DNA from: Pseudomonas abietaniphila
Lineage (GTDB): Bacteria; Pseudomonadota; Gammaproteobacteria; Pseudomonadales; Pseudomonadaceae
Length of the DNA: 64,000 nt
Assembly (NCBI RefSeq): GCF_900100795.1
Contig: NZ_FNCO01000015.1
Coordinates: 1 to 64,000, forward strand
Reading direction: 5' to 3'
Of this stretch, positions 9,104-17,939 are shown one piece after another. The number at the start of each line of letters is the position of its first letter. Position 1 is the first letter of the stretch. The position numbers and the translations under genes were made by a program. A model generated the notes under the pieces. The model was not told the origin of the DNA, searched no databases, and worked only from the letters and a program-made list of their open reading frames with translations.

Positions 9104-9868
9104 TCAGCGCACAGCAACGATGAACAAACGCGGGAACGGCAACAGCACGGTGCCGTCATCCAGCGCTGGATAGGCCTGACTGATCGCCTTCAGGTAAGCG
9201 GCGAGGAAGGCCTGTTGTTCGCTTTCATCGAGCTTTTGCAGATAAGGCCGCAGCGCAGAGCCCTTGAACCATTCGACCACGGCGGCATGGCCGCCCGCCA
9301 ACGGGTGATGGTAGGTCGTGCGCCAGACATCGACTTCCGTGCAGTGCGGTCGCAGCAGCTCGAAGTAAGAGGCCGCCGGATGCCGGTCAGGGTGTTTGAC
9401 CGAAGCAATCTTGTCCGCCCACGGGCCGTTGGCGGCGATCTCGCGCGCCAGTCGGTGTGCAGGCTCCTCAAGGTTGTCCGGGGTTTGCACGGCCAGACTA
9501 CCGCCGGGATTCAAGCGGCTGACCAGACGCGGGTAGAGTTGCGCGTGATCAGGCACCCATTGCAGGGATGCGTTGGCCAGGATGACGTCGTAGGTCTGCG
9601 GCGGATTCCAGCTTGCGATGTCAGCCAGCTCGAAGGCCAGGTCTGGCAGGCGGTGACGGGCGTCGCTGAGCATGTCTTCAGAGCTGTCCAGACCGGTGAT
9701 CAATGCATCGGTGAAACGCGCAGCCAGCACTTCGGTGGAGTTGCCAGGCCCGCAGCCCAGATCGATCGCCGTCTTGACTTCCTGGGTCGGGATTGCCGCC
9801 ACCAGGTCGCGGACCGGACGGGTACGCTGCTGCTCGAACATCGAATACTGCTTCGCTGACCAACTCAT
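9104..9868 (-). CDS. tam: Trans-aconitate 2-methyltransferase
   Basis: A 254-residue class I SAM methyltransferase. Motif I is DLGCGPGNSTEVLA near residue 37, the acidic residue after strand 2 lies in TGLDSSEDML, and motif IV is VILANASLQWVPDH. The N-terminal MSWSAKQYSMFEQQRTRP and the overall length match Tam, which methylates trans-aconitate, the spontaneous isomer of cis-aconitate that inhibits aconitase. AAGGA lies 8 bases before the ATG. It is transcribed with the cupin gene. tcuABC, whose product is cis-aconitate, lies 4-8 kb away on the other strand. Confidence 0.88.
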   Translation of the reverse strand: MSWSAKQYSMFEQQRTRPVRDLVAAIPTQEVKTAIDLGCGPGNSTEVLAARFTDALITGLDSSEDMLSDARHRLPDLAFELADIASWNPPQTYDVILANASLQWVPDHAQLYPRLVSRLNPGGSLAVQTPDNLEEPAHRLAREIAANGPWADKIASVKHPDRHPAASYFELLRPHCTEVDVWRTTYHHPLAGGHAAVVEWFKGSALRPYLQKLDESEQQAFLAAYLKAISQAYPALDDGTVLLPFPRLFIVAVR

Positions 9869-9962
9869 CAGGCGTTTCCTTTTGTTATGAAAGGCGTGCC
9901 GCGAAGGTTAAAGCCTGCGTAGGCGGAGCACAAATGAAGAGCCGTAACTGGACGCCGCGACC

Positions 9963-10370
9963 TCAGGCGCGCCCGACGCCTTCGAACGCCACATCGACCA
10001 TCAACGCTGGATCAAGGCTGCGAATACGCTGCTCGATGTGGTAGGCCCCGGCTTCCGCGTAACGCAAATAGACGCGGCTGCAGTCCACGCACTCGCAGAC
10101 TTTGCACCGGTTGTACGGAAAGAATTGCGGGGCGATGGGCGCCTTTTCAGACCAATAAGAGGTGCCGTCCGGGTGGTATTCATCCAGGGTCAGGTCTTCT
10201 TCCTCGGCAGCGATCAATGAGCCGGTTTCCCGCAACTGGCTTTCCTTGATCGAGACCGGCAGCCCCTCCCATCCCGCGAAGGGTTTGGCCAGGCAGGCGC
10301 AGGGGTGCGTCACGGCACTGGAACGATGAGCAATGTGCAGCAGCTGTGCATAGGTAAGCGGGGTGAACAT
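9963..10370 (-). CDS. Conserved cysteine-containing protein of unknown function
   Basis: About 135 residues from the ATG at 10370; the frame stays open to a TTG at 10427 that has an AGGAGGAGG sequence just before it and an ATG at 10415, so the start is uncertain. The C-terminal half has a compact cysteine cluster, NRCKVCECVDCSRVYLRY (C-x2-C-x-C-x2-C), which could bind a zinc ion or Fe-S centre. There is no signal peptide. I do not recognise the family. It lies between tam and a GH3 hydrolase on the same strand. Confidence 0.65.
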   Translation of the reverse strand: MFTPLTYAQLLHIAHRSSAVTHPCACLAKPFAGWEGLPVSIKESQLRETGSLIAAEEEDLTLDEYHPDGTSYWSEKAPIAPQFFPYNRCKVCECVDCSRVYLRYAEAGAYHIEQRIRSLDPALMVDVAFEGVGRA

Positions 10371-10470
10371 GGGCAACAGACTCTTGGCGGGTGAGGTCCT
10401 TTGGCGTGGGTGCATTGTGCAGCGCAACCCTCCTCCTGCCTACTGCAAACGGCGTCTTGCTGCCCTTCGC

Positions 10471-11553
10471 TCACAACGTCACCCGACGGGTCAGATGGCC
10501 ACCGGAAATCGGGTACGACACATACAACCCGGAATCGACCTGCGCTCGGGAAACCTGCGCGAGACGGCGGACCCTGTTCGCTGCATTGAGCAGTTGCTGT
10601 CGATCCAGCTCGCCGTTTTCCACGGCAGCGACGATGGCCTCGGCAATGCCATCGAGCCCCGCCTCGCTTGATACCAGCAGCAGGTGCGCACCCGCCTTCA
10701 GGGCGGTCACGGCGGTTTCGGTGAGGCTGTTGTCGCGCAGAATCGACACGGCATCCAGGTCATCGGAAATGATCAGCCCATCGAATGCCAGCGTGTCGCG
10801 CAACAAACCAATGATCTTCTGCGAGGTGCTTGCCGATTGCGACGGGTCGAGCGCCGGAAACACTGCAGGGCCCGGCATCACGGCCTGAACACCCGCAGCA
10901 ATCACCTGACGAAACACATCAAGGCCGTCCTCCAGTGCCTCGACAGGACCGGACACGATTGCGCGCGCCACTGCGGGATCATGCTCGGTTTGGTAGTGGC
11001 CGGGAAAATGCTTGGCGGTGGCGGTGACACCGGCCCTTTGCACACCGCGAATGAAGGCACAGGCGATGCGCGAAACCTCGACCGGGTCTGGCCCCAGGTT
11101 GCGATGATGCAACCACGGATTGACACCCGTGACCACGTCGACAATGGGGGCCAGGAATAGATTCACACCCATGACCCGCGCCGAACTGGCCATCTCATAG
11201 CTGCGTGCTTCAATCACGTCGGCGCTCATCTCCTTCAGCGCGTCAGCTGCCGGCATGCCAGGCACCAGACCGTGCAGGCGCTGGATCCCGCCCAACTCCT
11301 GATCCACTGCGACCAAGACCGGCGAGCCCGCACAGGCGGCGGCCTGTTCGGCGATGCCCATGAAGTGCGCCTGAGTCTCGGAGCGTCGGCGCTCGAAACT
11401 CATGTTGCGCGCCAGGTACTCATCGCGGGTTTCACCCAGCAGGATCGAAACCCCGCCCCGGTTTAAATAGCGGCGCACGGTATCGTCCAGCTCCAGCCCG
11501 GCGAATGCAGGCAGCAGGACCGCATACGCGGCGCGTTGCAGTTCGTTTGACAT
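10471..11553 (-). CDS. Glycoside hydrolase family 3 protein (NagZ-like)
   Basis: About 360 residues of the single-domain GH3 N-terminal TIM barrel. Key motifs are VAVDQELGGIQRL, the substrate-binding AKHFPGHYQTEHD, and IISDDLDAVSIL with the candidate nucleophile Asp. NagZ-type enzymes use a His on a flexible loop as general acid; the H-x-x-H region around AKHFPGH fits. NagZ itself removes GlcNAc from muropeptides, but Pseudomonas has a separate canonical nagZ elsewhere, so this may be a paralogue with a different substrate. No signal peptide, so it should be cytoplasmic. Confidence 0.82.
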   Translation of the reverse strand: MSNELQRAAYAVLLPAFAGLELDDTVRRYLNRGGVSILLGETRDEYLARNMSFERRRSETQAHFMGIAEQAAACAGSPVLVAVDQELGGIQRLHGLVPGMPAADALKEMSADVIEARSYEMASSARVMGVNLFLAPIVDVVTGVNPWLHHRNLGPDPVEVSRIACAFIRGVQRAGVTATAKHFPGHYQTEHDPAVARAIVSGPVEALEDGLDVFRQVIAAGVQAVMPGPAVFPALDPSQSASTSQKIIGLLRDTLAFDGLIISDDLDAVSILRDNSLTETAVTALKAGAHLLLVSSEAGLDGIAEAIVAAVENGELDRQQLLNAANRVRRLAQVSRAQVDSGLYVSYPISGGHLTRRVTL

Positions 11554-11855
11554 CTATTGACCCACCCCATGGCTATCTGCTCGTTTGTGCTCACTCTAAC
11601 CTCAAAACGAGCGATGTCAATGCTCGGTTAAGGGCCTGGAGTCATCAGCAACGAGCAGAGCGAAGCATAAGAGGGCCATGCCGTGCGCACCTGACCGGGC
11701 CACTCATCGAGAGGAATGCACCTGAAGCCCCCTAAAGTCTCGGGCTGGCCTTTTCAAAAACAGAAACGGCTGCCATTCAGGCAGCCGTTCTTCTAATGGC
11801 AAGAGCAATCGCGGACGCCGATCACTCGGCTGATCCGGATTTCCAGGCAAACGGC
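11554..11855. other. Intergenic between GH3 gene and Sco-cytochrome gene
   Basis: Holds the promoter of the GH3 gene at its left side and the terminator of the copper-oxidase operon near 11765. Nothing else is recognised. Confidence 0.5.
11752..11789 (-). terminator. Rho-independent terminator of the multicopper oxidase operon
   Basis: Ten-base perfect stem (11765-11774 with 11780-11789) and 5-base loop. Reading on the minus strand it is followed by CTGTTTTTG. It lies 67 bases beyond the stop of the Sco-cytochrome c gene. Confidence 0.8.
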
Positions 11856-12899
11856 TTATTGCATGTGATGCCCTTCATGACCCGCGTATCCCTCATGCCC
11901 GGCATGCATGTCATCACCGGCCATGTGAGTCACCGGCTGTTGACGGTCCGTCTCTTCCTGCAAATACTGCACGACCTCGGCGATGTCGTTGTCGGCCATC
12001 CGAAGGTTGGGCATCGCCACCTTGTTGTAGGCCTCGTACAAACTCATGGCCAGCGGATCCTTCTCGGCCAGCATCACGTCCGGTTCCTTGAGCCAGCGCC
12101 CCAGCCACAGGCCGTCGCGTTGCCGGGTTACGCCGAGCAGATCAGGCCCGACACCCCGCAAACCGGTCGCTTCCTCGCCTTCATGGCCCAACGTGTGACA
12201 CGCACTGCAGCGGGTGCGAAAGATCTGCTCCCCCAGGCTCGGCGCGCGCACGTCTGGGGCATTCGCGTAGCTGTCCAAGTGCTCGCTGGCGACCTTCCAG
12301 TTCTGCAGGCTGTTGCCCAGATGGTCCGCAAGAATGTAAGGGTTCTCGAACGGGGAAGCCTTCATCCAGCGCCCGGTCGTCTGGTTGCCGACAATCAGGC
12401 TCAGGTTATGGTCGGTGGTCCTGCCGTTGTCGACGCCTTCGATGAACAACCCCAGTTTGCGGCGCAGCTCGACGATGTCGTCCTTGTTGCCGGTCAGAAA
12501 CTGCCAGCCCGGCGCCACCTTGAACTTGGCGGCGTACTGCTTGAGCACTGCTGGCGTGTCGGTTTCAGGGTCGATACTGATCGAGTAGAAAAACACGTCC
12601 TTGCCGACCCGGTCGCCCAATAGCCTCTGCACCTGCCGCAACCTGGCGGTCTCCAGCGGACAGGAGTCGGTGCACGACGTGAAGATAAAGTTGATCACCA
12701 CCACCTTGCCCTTGATCAGGTCGTCGTAGAAATGCACCGGCTGTTCGTCCTGGTTGATCAATACCGTGTTGGGGAAGAAATCCTGCCCCCACGGCGTGGC
12801 CGACGGTGTTTCACCGGCCACGCCGGTAAGGCTGCCCCAGACCATGACGGTCATAAAAACGGTCACTGCAATGGCCGCGCTGCGAAGCATCTGGAACAT
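11856..12899 (-). CDS. Sco1/SenC-cytochrome c fusion protein
   Basis: 347 residues from the ATG at 12899 (GGGAGGG about 8 bases upstream; the frame is open further but that part only shadows the oxidase gene). Residues 5-28 form a signal peptide. Residues 40-190 are a Sco/thioredoxin-like domain with CxxxC (C76, C80) and the conserved copper-ligand histidine in TTDHNLSLIV (H164). Residues 220-325 are a class I cytochrome c with the heme motif CSACH (C231, C234, H235) and a Met in the expected distal position. The last 25 residues are His/Met rich (HMAGDDMHAGHEG..HHMQ), a likely copper-binding tail. It follows the multicopper oxidase by 29 bases, so it probably delivers copper or electrons to it. 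Confidence 0.9.
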   Translation of the reverse strand: MFQMLRSAAIAVTVFMTVMVWGSLTGVAGETPSATPWGQDFFPNTVLINQDEQPVHFYDDLIKGKVVVINFIFTSCTDSCPLETARLRQVQRLLGDRVGKDVFFYSISIDPETDTPAVLKQYAAKFKVAPGWQFLTGNKDDIVELRRKLGLFIEGVDNGRTTDHNLSLIVGNQTTGRWMKASPFENPYILADHLGNSLQNWKVASEHLDSYANAPDVRAPSLGEQIFRTRCSACHTLGHEGEEATGLRGVGPDLLGVTRQRDGLWLGRWLKEPDVMLAEKDPLAMSLYEAYNKVAMPNLRMADNDIAEVVQYLQEETDRQQPVTHMAGDDMHAGHEGYAGHEGHHMQ

Positions 12900-12928
12900 G
12901 ACTGCACCCTCCCCGATCCCGCGGATCG

Positions 12929-15862
12929 CTATTTGCCTTTGCCTTTGCCGGAACCCGAGGAGCCCGAGCCGCCGGAACCCGATCCCCCAGAGCCGGACCC
13001 GCCGGCACTCGAACCACCCGAACCTGTAGTGGGCGTGGTCGTGGTTACGGCTGCCGCCAGCTTGACCGAAGGACCGCTGCCGTCGCCGTCGTGGTAGGTA
13101 GGCAACGCGGCAGAGGCGACATACCCCACGCCATCCCAGGTGGGCATCGGTGTCGGCATCAGTTGGAATTGACCCGGGTGCTCGATGTCCCAACGCAGCA
13201 GCATCGAGTTGTCCTCATGCTGGGTGTTGTGGCAATGCTCCATGTAGGTCCCGGCGAACTCGCGGAAATGGATCGCCATCTCAACGTTGTCGCCACTGTC
13301 GGTGCCGATGCGGTAAACGTCCTTACGCGCCCATTTTTCCCACTCAGGTGGCGCCTTGCCGCCCCGACTGAGGATGATCCCTTCCTCGAAGTGCACGTGC
13401 ACCGGATGGGTCCAGCCGTTGCCGCCGTTCTGGATTTTCCACACTTCCAGCGTGCCGGTGCCCTGATAGCCGGACGGTTCTGCGCCGTTGGCCAGGTGCA
13501 TACCGGCAGACAATCTGCGTGGGTCCATGGTGAAACCCAGACCGCCGTCGGTCTTGATGGTCCAGGGCACCGAATCCGTGCCGTCGGAACGACCGAAGAT
13601 AAAGGTGCGATGACGTGCCTGGCCCAGCAGCGCGATGTCAGCGGCGTTGTCTCGGTGCAGGGTCAGCGGAATCATCGTCTTGCCTTCAGGCTTGCCCGGT
13701 TTGGCCGGCTCGTACACCACCGGATCCATGCTCAGGTCCTGCCCGGTATAAGGCTTGACGTTGATCTGCATGAACTTGCCCACCACCGGGTCCCCCTTGT
13801 CCCACTGCGGCCCCTTGCTGCCTTGCTTGATGACGGCCAGGTACTTTTCGGACAACACGTCCGCGAGCGGCACTTCGCCTTTGGGCCCCTTACCGGTGTC
13901 ATGCTCCATGACGTTGACGAAGAACAGCTTGTCCCCGGCCTTAATGCCGTTTTTCCCGAAGTTGATGATGATGTCGTAGCGTTCGGCAATGCCCTGATTG
14001 GGCAGGATGCCGAAGTTGTTTTTCAGGTCGCCGTCACCGTCCAGGTCCAGGGTGCCGTCGAATGGCACGGTGTGTTCCATGATGTTGCCGTCGTTGGCGA
14101 TCATGTGGAAAGGCACCCGGGCGTAGGACACGCCGGAGTCTTTCGGCCCAGGGAACTCTCCGCTGTTGCCTTTGATTTCCCGCACCACGGCAATCTTCAC
14201 GTATCGCGACACCGAGCCATTGAGGATGCGGAAACGGTAACTGCGGGCGCGCACGTCCAGGTAAGGCTTGTAGCTCCAGTTCACAACCATTTCATCGCCG
14301 AGGAAGCCGTCGGTGTTGAACGGGTTGAACCACAGTTGCCCGGCCTGATCCCACGCCTTGTCGGCGACGGTCAGGTTGACGTCGTAGTCGCGGTTGCCCC
14401 ACGCCAGGGTCGAGCCACTGGGGAATCGCAGGTTGACGCCGTCGTCGATGGCTTCGTTGCCACGGTCCAGGGCGCTGTAGTAGTTCATCATCGCCGCGTT
14501 GCCCTTGTAGACGTTCTGGGCAGTGAAATCCATCATGTGATCGTGGAACCAGTGGGTGCTCATGGTTTCGCGCCAGTCACCCCGGATCTTGATCGTCCCG
14601 TGATCACAGGTCTTCATACCGGGCGACTCATCATTGACCCACAGGGTTTCACCCGGCGCACACGGAAACGCTGCGCGTGGGTCCTTGGCGTTGGTGTTGA
14701 TGGTGTCGTAACCCGCGAGTTGCATCGGCCAGCGATAGTCGTAGTACTGGCCCGGAAAGAAGAACGCGTTGGCATAGCCGTCACTTTCAGCCGGGTTATG
14801 ACCATTGTGTTCGTGGGTGGAGATGGTGTGCAGCCCAAAGCCTTTGTTGGCCGACGGATCGATCGGCAAGCCGTTGTAGTGACGCATCAACACCGGCTGG
14901 CCGTAACGCACCATCAGCAGTTTGGGCGGCAGCGTGCCGTCGAATGTCCACACCGAGTTGTGTTCCTGAACCGGCATCAGCGGGTGAAGGCGCACGCCGA
15001 TGCCACTGGCGCTACCGCCGTGGTTGGTGCTGCCGTCGGGGTAGTAGTTCAAACCACCGGGTCCCCACTCCCCGCCTTTGTAATCGTGTAACTGCAGGTG
15101 ATCGCGAAAACCGCTGTTCGAATGAGCGCCGGTTTGCACGGTCTTGTAGGCAATCTGCGGGTAGAACTCATTCCAGCGCTGATGTGACCAGCCTTTTCCT
15201 GGCGGACGCCCTTCGGCGGGCGCGTCCACGCGACGGTTCAGGAAATCCTGAATCTGGGCCTGCCACGGGTTGCGGTCCAGTGAGTTGGCGAACTGCGTCG
15301 GGAATGGCGTCAGACCCGGTTGCGCGAGAAAGGCGGCCAACGCTTCAGGCGAGGGGCCACTGCGAGCCACGTTGGTGGGGTCCTGCGCAGGACCTGGGCC
15401 GAGTGTTGGAACCGGGAACGGAATCAGCGACGGCGAGGCGGTCGGGTCGAGCTTGGTCGGCCCGAACTCTTCAAACAGCAACACTGCCTGGGTGAAAGGT
15501 TGAGCGCCGAACAACGGGCTTGGCTTGCCATTGGTGGGGAAGTTGAAACTGGTTTGCGCCGAGGGCGGCAGGACGTTTTCGATCCTTGTGGTGGCCCGCG
15601 TGCCTTTGACGTCGTTCGGCAGGTCGATGGCGCCTTCGTTGGCTTCCGGCAGTGTCAGTAGATTATTCAGTGCGGCGGCCGGATCGGCAGGCGGGTCGTA
15701 ATACGCAGAGGGGTCAGTGGGAGGGGGTTGATCTTCGTTGTCGATCGGCCCGGCCTGGACACCGGTCAGCCCCATGGTCAGGGCGATCAATGCCGCGGAA
15801 GATCCGCGCAAAAGCTGAAACCCGTGGAGGGGGGGAAACTTTAAACGCGCAGGTTGTTTCAT
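12929..15862 (-). CDS. Large secreted multicopper oxidase (McoA/MofA-like)
   Basis: 977 residues from the ATG at 15862 (GAAGGTG 6 bases upstream is better than the ATG at 15886). A signal peptide ends near GVQAG. The four copper-ligand stretches are present: HEHNGH (residues 350-355), HWFHDH (437-442), HPVHVH (819-824) and YMEHCHNTQHEDNSML (from 874), giving one type 1 and a type 2/3 trinuclear site. The length, insertions and a DLDGDGD acidic loop (near 606) resemble bacterial Mn(II)-oxidising enzymes rather than CueO or laccases. The C-terminus is a Gly/Ser-rich tail of about 30 residues. Mn oxidation is an inference; phenol, Cu or Fe oxidation remain possible. Operon with the Sco-cytochrome c gene. 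Confidence 0.88.
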   Translation of the reverse strand: MKQPARLKFPPLHGFQLLRGSSAALIALTMGLTGVQAGPIDNEDQPPPTDPSAYYDPPADPAAALNNLLTLPEANEGAIDLPNDVKGTRATTRIENVLPPSAQTSFNFPTNGKPSPLFGAQPFTQAVLLFEEFGPTKLDPTASPSLIPFPVPTLGPGPAQDPTNVARSGPSPEALAAFLAQPGLTPFPTQFANSLDRNPWQAQIQDFLNRRVDAPAEGRPPGKGWSHQRWNEFYPQIAYKTVQTGAHSNSGFRDHLQLHDYKGGEWGPGGLNYYPDGSTNHGGSASGIGVRLHPLMPVQEHNSVWTFDGTLPPKLLMVRYGQPVLMRHYNGLPIDPSANKGFGLHTISTHEHNGHNPAESDGYANAFFFPGQYYDYRWPMQLAGYDTINTNAKDPRAAFPCAPGETLWVNDESPGMKTCDHGTIKIRGDWRETMSTHWFHDHMMDFTAQNVYKGNAAMMNYYSALDRGNEAIDDGVNLRFPSGSTLAWGNRDYDVNLTVADKAWDQAGQLWFNPFNTDGFLGDEMVVNWSYKPYLDVRARSYRFRILNGSVSRYVKIAVVREIKGNSGEFPGPKDSGVSYARVPFHMIANDGNIMEHTVPFDGTLDLDGDGDLKNNFGILPNQGIAERYDIIINFGKNGIKAGDKLFFVNVMEHDTGKGPKGEVPLADVLSEKYLAVIKQGSKGPQWDKGDPVVGKFMQINVKPYTGQDLSMDPVVYEPAKPGKPEGKTMIPLTLHRDNAADIALLGQARHRTFIFGRSDGTDSVPWTIKTDGGLGFTMDPRRLSAGMHLANGAEPSGYQGTGTLEVWKIQNGGNGWTHPVHVHFEEGIILSRGGKAPPEWEKWARKDVYRIGTDSGDNVEMAIHFREFAGTYMEHCHNTQHEDNSMLLRWDIEHPGQFQLMPTPMPTWDGVGYVASAALPTYHDGDGSGPSVKLAAAVTTTTPTTGSGGSSAGGSGSGGSGSGGSGSSGSGKGKGK

Positions 15863-16241
15863 GTGATTCACCTTCAACTCATGCACAGGGGCATTTGTGT
15901 TTCATCCGACTGCCCTGGTTAAGCGCTGCGTGTCGAAGGCTTTTAGCGGCCCGTCGCACGGAGAAGCGCCTGCAGGTAGTGGGTGAAGGGGCAAATCCCT
16001 TGCCAGAGTTGAAGCACGGCTTGATAAAGGCAAAACGATGGCAAGCCAACGCGGCTAAGTCGTGGCTTTCACTGAAAGATGTCGTAACAATTTAATGAGG
16101 AAAGTTGGCATGGACGTTGGCGGCTGCGGGGACCTTGCCCCGCAGACATGGGGAAATTCACAAGATGTTGGGGATTTGAATGGGTCATGACCGGCCCGGG
16201 AAGCCGACGTTCGCGGCTTCGCCCGGTCCGGTCGTTACGCC

Positions 16242-16961
16242 TCAGGCACCGCCGCGATTGTCGCCCGGTTCGCCCCTGGCATGATTGCCGCGGTCGTCCC
16301 CCACCTCACCCAGCGCATGGTTGCCCCGGTCATCGCCGATCTCGCCGGCCCTGTGAACACCGTGGTCGTCGCCGATTTCGCCGGCCCTGTGAACACCGTG
16401 GTCGTCGCCGATTTCGCCGGCTCTGTGCACACCGTGGTCGTCGCCGATTTCGCCAGACCGATGAACGCCTCCGTGGTCATCGCCCGCTTGTGCGTGTTCG
16501 CCGCGATGGCCAGCGTCGTGATTGCCATGGTCGTCGCCGCGAGCGCCGTGATCGTTGCCGTGGTCGTTGCCGCCGTGACCATTGCCGGCGCTGTTGCCGC
16601 CGCCACTGTGGCCGCCGCCGGAACCACCCGAACCACCACCGCCACTGCCGCCTCCGGAACCACCGTTACCGCCGCCGTGACCGCCGCCGCCACCCCCGTT
16701 ACCGCTGCCGCCACCGCCGTTGCCACCGCCGCCATTACCGCCGCCGCCACCTCCGTGACCTCCGCCTCCGCCTCCGCCTCCGCCACCATTACCGCCGCCA
16801 CCTCCGTTACCGCCACCACCACCACCACCACCACCACCACCACCACCACCACCGTCTTTGGCGTAGGCGCTGGAATGAGAAATCGAGTCGGGGATCAGGA
16901 CAGTGGATGCGGACAGCACCCCTCCGATCGCAAGTGCCAGAATTGCTTGTCTGAATTGCAT
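16242..16961 (-). CDS. Secreted glycine-rich protein with DDHG-type 12-residue repeats
   Basis: 239 residues from the ATG at 16961, where GGTGGAGG gives a good ribosome-binding site. Residues 1-34 look like a signal peptide ending near AYA. Residues 37-125 are almost pure Gly with Asn, His and Ser. The C-terminal half is rich in Asp, His and Gly and contains about six tandem 12-residue repeats of the form GDDHGVHRAGEI (DNA 16331-16480). Nothing enzymatic is seen. The Asp/His-rich repeats could bind divalent metals; the position upstream of a multicopper oxidase makes that worth testing. Opposite-strand frames through this gene are low-complexity shadows. Confidence 0.75.
   Translation of the reverse strand: MQFRQAILALAIGGVLSASTVLIPDSISHSSAYAKDGGGGGGGGGGGGGGGNGGGGGNGGGGGGGGGGHGGGGGGNGGGGNGGGGSGNGGGGGGHGGGNGGSGGGSGGGGSGGSGGGHSGGGNSAGNGHGGNDHGNDHGARGDDHGNHDAGHRGEHAQAGDDHGGVHRSGEIGDDHGVHRAGEIGDDHGVHRAGEIGDDHGVHRAGEIGDDRGNHALGEVGDDRGNHARGEPGDNRGGA
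16331..16480. repeat. In-frame 36-base tandem repeats
   Basis: About four near-identical 36-base units (TCGCCGATTTCGCCGGC.. type on the plus strand) followed by degenerate ones, all inside the glycine-rich gene and coding 12-residue repeats. Confidence 0.85.
16813..16853. repeat. (CCA)n trinucleotide tract
   Basis: About 13 uninterrupted CCA triplets on the plus strand, coding the longest Gly run of the glycine-rich protein. Slippage would change the run length without shifting the frame. Confidence 0.9.
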
Positions 16962-17462
16962 AACTACCTCCACCTTCTTGTTCTGGTCATAAACCGCAAA
17001 CAGAGCCGGTGCAAAACGAAGGCCATCGCCCCATGGCAATCAACGCTTCAGCACATCTCGCGACAACGCAGACAACAGCGTGTGGCCCCCAGAGACCGTG
17101 TGCGCACAGGTACCGTGAGATCCGGCGGCTGGATCATCCAGCGCCGGACGGTGTTCTTGGGGTGAACACGCCAACGGCGGCTAATATTCATTTACGCCTA
17201 CGAACGGTCATTCAGGATTTTTTCGGCAGCGCTCTTTTCATTTGCGCATTAGCTCGTCAACATACGCGCCCACTCCTAACGGGCTCGACGTTAATAAACG
17301 CAAATGATCGCGTTTCCTGACGTCGCCTTTTGTATTAAATAGAGACAGAACAAACACTTCCGAATGCCCGTTGCCTAGATCATCAATGATGTTGAATTGA
17401 TATGGCGCTAACGCGTGCGGCCCTCTAAAGTGATCTCACTCTCTGATTTCAGGACGAAATAG
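16962..17462. other. Intergenic with an isolated hairpin, no gene
   Basis: 500 bases between divergent genes, so it holds the promoters of both. A strong imperfect hairpin lies at 17121-17147 (TCCGGC..GCTGGA with a 3-base loop) without a T-run, of unknown role. No convincing reading frame. Confidence 0.45.
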
Positions 17463-17798
17463 ATGCGTCTTTTACTGCTGACAAGTGTGCTGGCCGTGAG
17501 CCTCGCGGGCTGCGGTTCTACCCCCAATAACCCTTCCGTCAATCTGGAAACCCCCAAGCTCGCTGCGGACTACGCCCAATGCGTTTTCCCTAAATGGCAA
17601 AAGCTGAGGCCCGAAACCACGATGACCGAGGGCAAGGGACACTACAAACTGCTGATCTCCGGCAAGTTGTCGCAGGACGATATTCTCGAAGTGTTCAAGG
17701 GCAACCCCAACACCCGCGTGTTCCTGTACCAGCGCGCACCGCTTGCCTCGGCGTTCGGTCAAAGCGCCCTGGAAAAAGCGGCACGCGAGTGCTTGTGA
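17463..17798 (+). CDS. Small predicted lipoprotein, function unknown
   Basis: 111 residues. The N-terminus is a clear lipoprotein signal peptide with lipobox LAGC (C17). The mature part is about 95 residues with two further cysteines (YAQCVF and ARECL) that could form a disulfide in the periplasm. A KGHYKLLISGKLSQDDILEVFKG segment suggests a small alpha/beta fold. I do not recognise the family. ACGAAATAG precedes the ATG, a weak ribosome-binding site. Confidence 0.75.
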   Translation: MRLLLLTSVLAVSLAGCGSTPNNPSVNLETPKLAADYAQCVFPKWQKLRPETTMTEGKGHYKLLISGKLSQDDILEVFKGNPNTRVFLYQRAPLASAFGQSALEKAARECL

Positions 17799-17939
17799 AC
17801 CGGGCCGCCCGTCCGGGTCCTGGCTGATTGGCGCCGATACCGGCGATGCAATCGGGCTGAACTTCATTTTTACGATTCCCTCTGAGAGCCGACACCACCC
17901 GTTTTAGCGGGTGCCATCTCACGTCAGAGGAATCACATC

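Noticed and set aside
13091-15091. Long plus-strand frame antisense to the multicopper oxidase
   Set aside because: High GC content keeps antisense frames open. It has no ribosome-binding site or family and the minus-strand frame carries all copper motifs.
16331-16480. Short tandem repeats as a CRISPR or regulatory array
   Set aside because: The 36-base period is in frame and codes repeated peptide units in a secreted protein.
16148-17165. Arg-, Ala- and Thr-rich plus-strand frames and a Val-rich minus frame
   Set aside because: They are other-frame readings of the glycine-rich repeat gene, which has a signal peptide and ribosome-binding site.
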